Source of the DNA: Saturnia japonica
Lineage: Eukaryota; Arthropoda; Insecta; Lepidoptera; Saturniidae
Assembly: GCA_033032175.1 (NCBI GenBank)
Contig: CM065309.1
Location: 3,348,001 to 3,412,000, forward strand
DNA: 64,000 bases
Direction of reading: 5' to 3'
A model generated the notes under the pieces. The model saw nothing but the letters and a program-made list of their open reading frames with translations. It searched no databases and was not told where the DNA came from. Shown piece by piece: positions 57,791-64,000 of this stretch; the stretch's first letter is position 1, and each line of letters starts with the position of its first letter. A program made the position numbers and the translations under genes.

Positions 57791-59074
57791 GGGCGGCACT
57801 GAAAATTTCGGGAATCAAGGAAGTCACACAACATTACTATTTAAAAATGTATTTATTACTTTTCGAAGTATTCTCCGCGAAATTTGACACATTTTTCCAT
57901 ACGATGGAACCAATCATTGAAGCAACCATTCCATTCGGAAGTTGGGGTCTCCAAAATGGCCGTTTTGTAGGCGTCCACAGCTTCTTCAGGTGATGAAAAT
58001 CTCTGTCCACGAAATTTATTCTTTATTTTAGGGAAATTATAGAAATCATTAGGGCTTAGGTCGGGGCTGTACGGCGGATGGTCTAATAATTCTATGTTTT
58101 CTTGCTCTAAAAACTCTTTTGTTCTGTGCGCGGTGTGAGAACTCGCATTGTCGTGATGGAGGATGATGCGGCGGTTGCCGTTCTCTTTACGGAGTTCAGA
58201 AACGACCTGTGGCAAACAAATGCTAGCATACCATTCTACATTAACCGTTCTTTGTCCCTCAAGAGGAATAGTCGTAACATGGCCGGTTTTGGAGACAAAC
58301 GTGGCTACCATTTTTTTTGCAACACTCCGTGAACGAATAATTTTTGTTGGCTTTAACTCATTTTCGAACACCCAAACTCGTGACTGGTTTTTTGTTTCGG
58401 GTTCGTACGCTTATATCCAGGATTCGTCACCTGATACGATGTTGTATACAGCATTTGAGGATCCTGCGTGGAATCTTTCGAGAGTTCTGACGCACCAAGT
58501 AACGCGAGCCGCTTTTTGCTCTTCACACAGCGAATGCGGTATCCATCGGGAAAACAACTTTTTTACACCTAATTGTTCATGCAAGATTGTTTGTATTTGA
58601 CTCATGCCAATGTCTAAAGTTGCCTGAATTTCGCGGTATGTCACATGTCGATCTTCCTCAATCAGCTTACGCACATCATCAACGTTTTCTTGGGTGACTG
58701 CAGTTTTTGGACGACCTTGACGAGGATCATCACTGAGCTTGACACGTCCACGTTGAAATTCAGCAAACCAGCGATAAATTGTGGTTTTGGATGGGGCTTC
58801 ATCACCAAATGCAGAAATCATCCGGTCAACACACTGTTTTTGTGTTAAACCACTTCGAAAGTCATAATAAATCATCGCTCTTGAATTTTCTCGAGTCAAT
58901 TCCATTTTCTCAACGACTAAACAAGTTTGACAAAACCTTGTGACAAGACCGAGAATCTTTTTTTAAATAAAAAAATTGTATTCGATTTTTAAAACCAAGA
59001 AGTTTTCAATTAAAAAGATTTTAATATGACAGGAACAGTGGAAATATTCTATTCCCGATACTTTTAGTGCAGCC
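57791..59074 (-). mobile_element. DD34D mariner, best-preserved copy
   Basis: TA at 57789-57790 and 59075-59076 flank inverted ends of about 27 bp (GGGCGGCACTGAAAATTTCG on the left; GGCTGCACTAAAAGTATCGG when the right end is reversed). At 1284 bp it is full length. It is the same family and orientation as 6915-8146. Confidence 0.95.
57856..58905 (-). pseudogene. Mariner transposase, full length with one stop codon
   Basis: From ATG at 58905-58903 (MELTRENSRAMIYYDFRSGL) to the final stop at 57856 there are 350 codons in one frame. The only lesion is TAA at 58413-58411, where the sister copy at 6915-8146 has Tyr. The first half carries paired helix-turn-helix motifs (CVDRMISAFGDEAPSKTTIY and TYREIQATLDIGMSQIQTIL) with the GRPK linker near residue 66. 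Catalytic Asp are at about residues 160 (SGDESWI), 252 (HHDNASSHT) and 287 (PDLSPNDF), the last two separated by 34 residues. The stop falls five codons after the first Asp. Confidence 0.95.
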
Positions 59075-59762
59075 TATGTAATAACCCAAGTTGGTTCAAA
59101 TTTTATTACAAAAAATATTGGATTTAAGCTTTTTATACATTTTATTTAATAATAATGTCGCTTAGTACATTACTGAGATTTGAGAAACGACTCAAATATT
59201 GTAAAATGCATTATCAAGCATATAAATGTCTATATCAATTGAATAAATTGTAATTATGTATTATTATTATTTTTTCTTAAAATAATATATACATAATCAT
59301 ACTATATCTACTATCATGATAAAAATCACGCATCAATATAAAAACTGTGCAGACTGAATTAATTTTTATGTTTGAAAACTTTTAAAAGTAATTTTCTCAT
59401 TTTAACAGAACTGCCATTTAATCTTTATATACATAACGTGGTCCAACTACGCCAGTGCGTTTTACCGTTGTCTATCTAAAACACTTACTTTGATGAAAAC
59501 TTCGTGATTATTTTTATATATTACATTTTACAAGTGACAATGTAAGAGACTGAAGTGTATGTGTGAGTAGGCCTCGGTTTTATAATTATGAAGCCATCTC
59601 GTCCTTTTCCGTTAAATAAGAAATAAAACTTATTATTATTATTGTTTTCAAAATATAAAGTATTTAAAACAATATTCAAAAAGTTGTTAACTCCCGTATT
59701 ATGTAGTAGGTACATTAATTTGCTATATCTCTTACAGTTTACAGTACAGTAATATTGCTCCT
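59075..59762. other. Unassigned AT-rich sequence
   Basis: No feature is supported; a TTATTATTATT run lies near 59265 and another near 59630. Confidence 0.35.
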
Positions 59763-60130
59763 CCACTCCCGGCTATTTTAAAGACAAAAATGCTTATTAT
59801 GGGTGTTCCTTAGAAGATACACATATACTGTCTCTGACTTTTTTGTAGGGCGTTTTATTTTCTACAATTGTTTAAGTAATTAATTTGCTATATCTCTTAT
59901 GGTTTACTCAGTGTTAAAGCGCCCGAATTGATTCACCATGATCAGTTATTTTTATTTGTACGGAATTTTAATATTTTTCTCTAAAATAAACGTAGCCTAA
60001 GTACTCCTTATAACATCATCTATCTGCCAGTGAAAGTCCCGTAAAAATCGGTACAACTGTTTCGGCGATTACCCGGAACAAACAGCCCGGCAAAAATTTT
60101 AAAAATCGCTTTATTGTTACACATATTGTA
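59763..60130 (-). mobile_element. Helitron-like repeat, family A copy 3, truncated
   Basis: It starts inside the family at TCCCGGCTATTTTAAAGACA and follows copy 1 through GGTGTTCCTTAGAAGATA, GCGCCCGAATTGATTCACCA and CCCGGAACAAACAGCCCGGC. The CTAG end is missing. It is uninterrupted where copy 2 carries a mariner. Confidence 0.65.
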
Positions 60131-60428
60131 TGTGTGAGTGTGCCTCAGGCCCGACGCACAACTGGAGTTCAGTACGATTGTCTTAAAATATGCAATTGTC
60201 AAAGAGGGTAAATAAATGCAACTCTTAAAATACTGAAAGCATGTAGGTATGTTTCTTTACCATTGTCACTCGAAAAAGGACATTCTATTCATCATAATAA
60301 AACAATATTTTACTCACAAGAGAATAAAAACTTTTAAAATATAGAACAAGCACGAATTGTGTACATTATGTATAAAAACATTGCAAGTATACGTGATAGA
60401 AGTGAAACTTCTTTCAAATAAAAATAAT
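60131..60428. other. Unassigned sequence
   Basis: AT-rich with no supported feature. Confidence 0.3.
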
Positions 60429-60476
60429 TGATGGGGTTTATCACTATGTGTATGGTGGTATTAGTCACCGCCTAAG
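60429..60476 (+). repeat. Solo fragment of the 108-bp unit
   Basis: GATGGGGTTTATCACTATGT followed by GTATGGTGGT matches the middle of the 108-bp unit almost exactly. It is closer to the array units than the 49.6-kb and 52-kb copies are. No further unit follows. Confidence 0.75.
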
Positions 60477-60874
60477 ATGTTTTCTCGCAGTCGATGGTAA
60501 AAAGTAGAATACATAACTCGTGAAAAAAATATTAATCTTGGTCCTTGTATCCCTCACTCCGCTCAGGATCCTACTTTACAATCTTTCGTTGCTTTCGAAA
60601 TCCAACTCAGTCCCTCGAATTAAATTCCCTCTTTTTTCACTTGTTGTGTAATTTACTATTATTCTATTTACATTTTCATATTGATTCGGACCGATTGAGA
60701 GGTTAATGTTATAACTAAAATTAAGATGATCTACACAATTGATATGAGCAAGAAAACGTAACGTTTTCATTAACTTCATTCCATAAAAAAATTCCATACC
60801 GGTTGCCATAACTGAAATCGATTCCCAAGTAGTAAGCTCCACGGTGTCGGTGACACGAATATTTTATATAAGTA
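60477..60874. other. Unassigned sequence
   Basis: An 88-codon open frame on the minus strand (60842-60576) has no motif and is not called. Confidence 0.3.
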
Positions 60875-60985
60875 CTAGCTATGCCCGTGGCTTCGCTCAT
60901 GTGAACTACAAAATGCCCGCGCGAATCTTGCTTCCGCGCTCCTGGCTATTTTAAAGACAAAAAGGCTTATTGTGGGTGTTGAGGA
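60875..60985 (-). mobile_element. Helitron-like repeat, family A copy 4, 3' end only
   Basis: CTAG at 60875-60878 preceded by A opens CTATGCCCGTGGCTTCGCTC and continues to GCTATTTTAAAGACAAAAAG, then stops near 60985. It holds the family's best-preserved CTAG end. Confidence 0.65.
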
Positions 60986-61993
60986 CAGATGAGTATGCAT
61001 CGCCTCAGAGCATGTAACATACGAAATCTAGTTTTGTTATATAGCGAGTCTAAGTTGTAATCTTTGTATTTCTCATGTATATCCAGTCACTGTACTTTAT
61101 TTCGTGTTTCTATGGTAAAATATTGAGAATATCTTATACTGGGTATTAGCATACCGCTCCCGAAAACGAAGACAGCCGATAGTACTAATGACACCTTTGA
61201 TAATGGGTCAGAAAAAAAATCGATCCTGATGAAAAAAAAACATATTTTTAAAACGTTTTATTAGCATTATTCATCCTCCATCATGTCAGTACAGCCAAAA
61301 GAAACGATAATTAAAACAAAAAAAAAATACATTACTTTACTAAAAAAAACCAGATGAAACACAAAATCAAAAACAGTTGACGTCGGGTCAATGGACGCAC
61401 AAGCGTGAGGCCGCGCAAACACGCGCGGCTGAGCCGCGCCGGCATCTAGCGATCGCACATATACTTATTTACAACATTTGTAGTAAATACTGCTGTATTA
61501 TGTTGAAATAAACTTTATTTCTATTAATACAAATAAATTAAAACACAATGTGTGTACTCGAGCAATATCATTGTTACAAGAGAAGGATCTAGGCGGTATT
61601 GCCAGATCAACAAAATACAAAATATAGGACAAATCAAAGTTGCCTGGTGAATAAAAAAAAAACTAATGTTCATGGATTGAACAACATTTGTCTAAATAAC
61701 GAACTTATCTACTTTGCCACTGTGCTAGTCTTTACATAGCCACTATCATTCAAATTCAGCGATTGAATAAACTAAGTACCGGGCTTGATTACCCACTAAT
61801 GAAAAAATTACTTGAATGAAATTTTAACAAGGATAGATTCATGCTTTTTAATACACCGTGTAATTATGTTTATTATTCTGATGTATTCAGTTATGTACGA
61901 TCTATTCAGATCAGTTCAGTACTAAGTTTAAAAAAATTATATTTAGGTATGAAACAGCTTACCATCTAAATTCTCCGTGGCCTTATGAGATGC
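60986..61993. other. Unassigned sequence
   Basis: No gene is supported. A GC-rich patch lies at 61380-61450. The part right of about 61840 could belong to the left end of the mariner at 61994-63073, but no terminal repeat was found. Confidence 0.35.
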
Positions 61994-63073
61994 GGCTCAA
62001 ATTGTGCTCCATTCATTTCGAGGCAGTTTTGAGTTCAGCGTTGCGTCTCCTTATGCAGGCATCATCGTGGGGTCTTCGACACAGTCCGCACGTAGTTTGT
62101 CGAAAACAATCACGATCCTTTGGCGCATTTCGTTAGCACTATCACACTCACGATTAAAAACCTTTCTTTCCCCCACAGAAAGAAGTCTAACGGGGTCAGA
62201 TCAGGTGAGCGAGGTGGCCAAGCGTGTGGTCCTAGTCTGCCGATCCAGCGATCATCAAATAGCTCGGTGAGGCGCTCACGAACAAACCTTATCACATGTG
62301 GAGGTGCATCATCATGCTGAAACCATGTGCGGCGATATTCAGCCAATGAAAAGTCGTCTAAAATATCTACCAACTGTTAATTTATAAAGTTTAAATATCG
62401 CTGTCCGTCAAGTCGCTGTGGCAGAAACACTGGCCCTAGTATGCGATCCTTAAATAAACCTGCCCATACGTTAACCGACCATCGGGTTTGGTGCCCAGTT
62501 TGTAGAATAGTGTGCGGGTTCACCTCGGAATACACGTGTGTATTTCTTCGGTTCCACAGCCCGTTTCGGGTAAATGTTGACTCGTCCGTCCAGATGACGT
62601 GCTCAATGAAATTAAGGGACACGTTGTTGCTTGTATAATAACCAACGGCGGAAAACTCGCCGGCGGTCGTGATCGCCGGGTACCAAAGCTTGCACTTTGT
62701 ATGGCCGCATTCAGTTACGCTTTAACACCTTGTAAACTGTCCAGTATGACACACTTGTTCCATTCTGACGCCTTAACAATTTGGCGATACTTCGTGTACC
62801 TAAGTTCGGATATCGGCGAACGACATCTAAAATGCGCTCCTCAGACTGAACAGCCACTTGACTTCCACCTCCTACCGCTACTGAAGCAATGGGCCGATTT
62901 TCCAACACTCGCTGAAATGCTGCTGTTATGAGACGAGAGCCAGCCGGATGTCGAGCTGTCGGAAATCTCTCTCGGTAAATTCGCAATGCACACGAAGCAT
63001 TCCCGCGAGCTTCTCCAAGGCACATTAACATGTTACCGTATTCACGAGCACTATAAACGTACGCGTTAGGCAT
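61994..63073 (-). pseudogene. DD41D mariner-like transposase, decayed
   Basis: The likely start is ATG at 63073 (MPNAYVYSAREYGNMLMCLG). It is followed by the helix-turn-helix region (RIYRERFPTARHPAGSRL, then NLGTRSIAKLLRRQNGTSVS). In-frame TGA (62713-62711), a frameshift near 62625, TAA (62379-62377) and another frameshift near 62150 break the frame. The catalytic Asp are present: VIWTDESTF, WFQHDDAPPH and SPDLTPLDFFLWG, with 41 residues between the last two. It is the same spacing class as 622-1924 but a different family. No terminal inverted repeats could be identified. Confidence 0.82.
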
Positions 63074-64000
63074 TATTAAAACAAAACAATAATGAAAACA
63101 ACACAAACTTAACAAGAGATACAAAACGTAACATTAAAATAATAACAAGAATTTAATTAACAATACGATTGAACGAATATCTGTCACTCATGCGCACATG
63201 AAAGTCTAAATGTAACTGTCTCAAAAACTAAAAATACTAAACTTAATAATCAATCCCACCAAAACAAACCGCTCCTATTAAGGTGGGCCGCGGCCGCTGT
63301 TGACGGCACTTTGATCATTTTCACAGACCGATAAAGCGTTAGACATTCCCATCTTTTATTTTATAAGCTAAGTTACCCCTACTGACTAGTCTTTTATGGA
63401 ATTTAGAAGTTATAGCTGTCATTTTTAATACAATTAGACGATCAATTGTACCCTGACGTAACAAGAAGCTCGTTACTACAAAAATGATAATAGAATATTA
63501 AATTAACCTAGTTGGATATTCACATAGACAATTATAAAAACTATTTAATCTTTATGTTTGATTTTGTACATGAAATTGTACAGAATAATTTAATAGTTGA
63601 AATTAATTGCAATTATGATCAACACTCAATTAATCTATCAGAAAGAATTTAAAACAGAATTGTTGTACTTTATGTAAACAGACTTTTCGTTTTTAGTCCG
63701 GCCAATAATTTAATTTGAAAACAGGTAGGTACGTCACAAGAATCGAAAATTACTTGCAGGTTTTATCATGAACGCCGCCTCTAATACTTTTATGTCGCTT
63801 GCAAATTTAGTACCTACACCAGCGCAGGTCGAAATTGCGAAAGTGCGAAAAACCTAAAGTGTAGTACTGTAATACATAATGCATTGTTTCGTACTGAGTT
63901 AGATAGTTAGAAAAAATGAGGAAATTTTACGATGTGTATTTCTAAATCTTACAAAACAAAACACAACAGTGACAATAATTAATTTAGTATGTGCAGATTC
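63074..64000. other. Unassigned sequence
   Basis: AT-rich, with one GGGCCGCGGCCGC patch at about 63285. The upstream end of the neighbouring mariner probably lies within the first 100 bp. Nothing else is supported. Confidence 0.35.

Overview
The window reads as nuclear DNA of an insect, most likely a moth or butterfly. It is AT-rich, nearly free of intact host coding sequence, and packed with decayed mobile elements of kinds typical of lepidopteran genomes: non-autonomous Helitrons with 5'-TC and CTAG-3' ends, mariners, jockey/CR1/RTE LINEs and a tRNA-derived SINE. The species cannot be named from the sequence, and no rRNA, tRNA gene or virus was seen.

Layout. 0.2-2.4 kb: a CR1/jockey-like LINE reverse transcriptase split by a DD41D mariner. 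3.0-3.5 kb: Helitron-like copy. 5.4-6.1 kb: RTE LINE tail. 6.9-8.1 kb: DD34D mariner. 11.2 kb: Helitron end. 12.1-12.9 kb: LINE C-terminus. 13.1-15.4 kb: 21 copies of a 108-bp tandem repeat inside a Helitron-like element that runs to 16.2 kb. 17.1-17.6 kb: CpG-rich stretch with the best candidate host exons. 17.8-18.3 and 22.0-22.4 kb: an inverted pair of Helitron-like units, each carrying the same SINE. 22.5-26.7 kb: a Helitron interrupted by a 3.35-kb jockey-clade LINE. 29.9-31.6 kb: a second, decayed copy of that LINE. 34.8-35.6 kb: SINE and LINE fragments. 37.4-37.5 kb: GC-rich stretch with SOX and POU motifs. 38.0-47.2 kb: four mariners, LINE debris and minisatellites. 48.1-52.8 kb: tandemly duplicated Helitron-like block carrying dispersed 108-bp units and a third jockey copy. 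53.2 kb: an intact 134-codon ORF. 55.7-57.4 kb: pogo-like and DUF7869-like pseudogenes. 57.8-59.1 kb: the best-preserved mariner. 62.0-63.1 kb: another DD41D element.

The elements form a layered record: mariner in LINE, mariner in Helitron, LINE in Helitron. In several cases an uninterrupted relative of the target lies elsewhere in the window, so the insertion boundary can be read directly. All eight mariner transposases and most LINE fragments lie on the minus strand. That would fit a large intron or 5' region of a plus-strand host gene, perhaps the one whose candidate first exons are at 17310-17542. This is an inference. No new functional system is proven here; the most unusual structure is the 108-bp array with its 216-bp higher-order phase.
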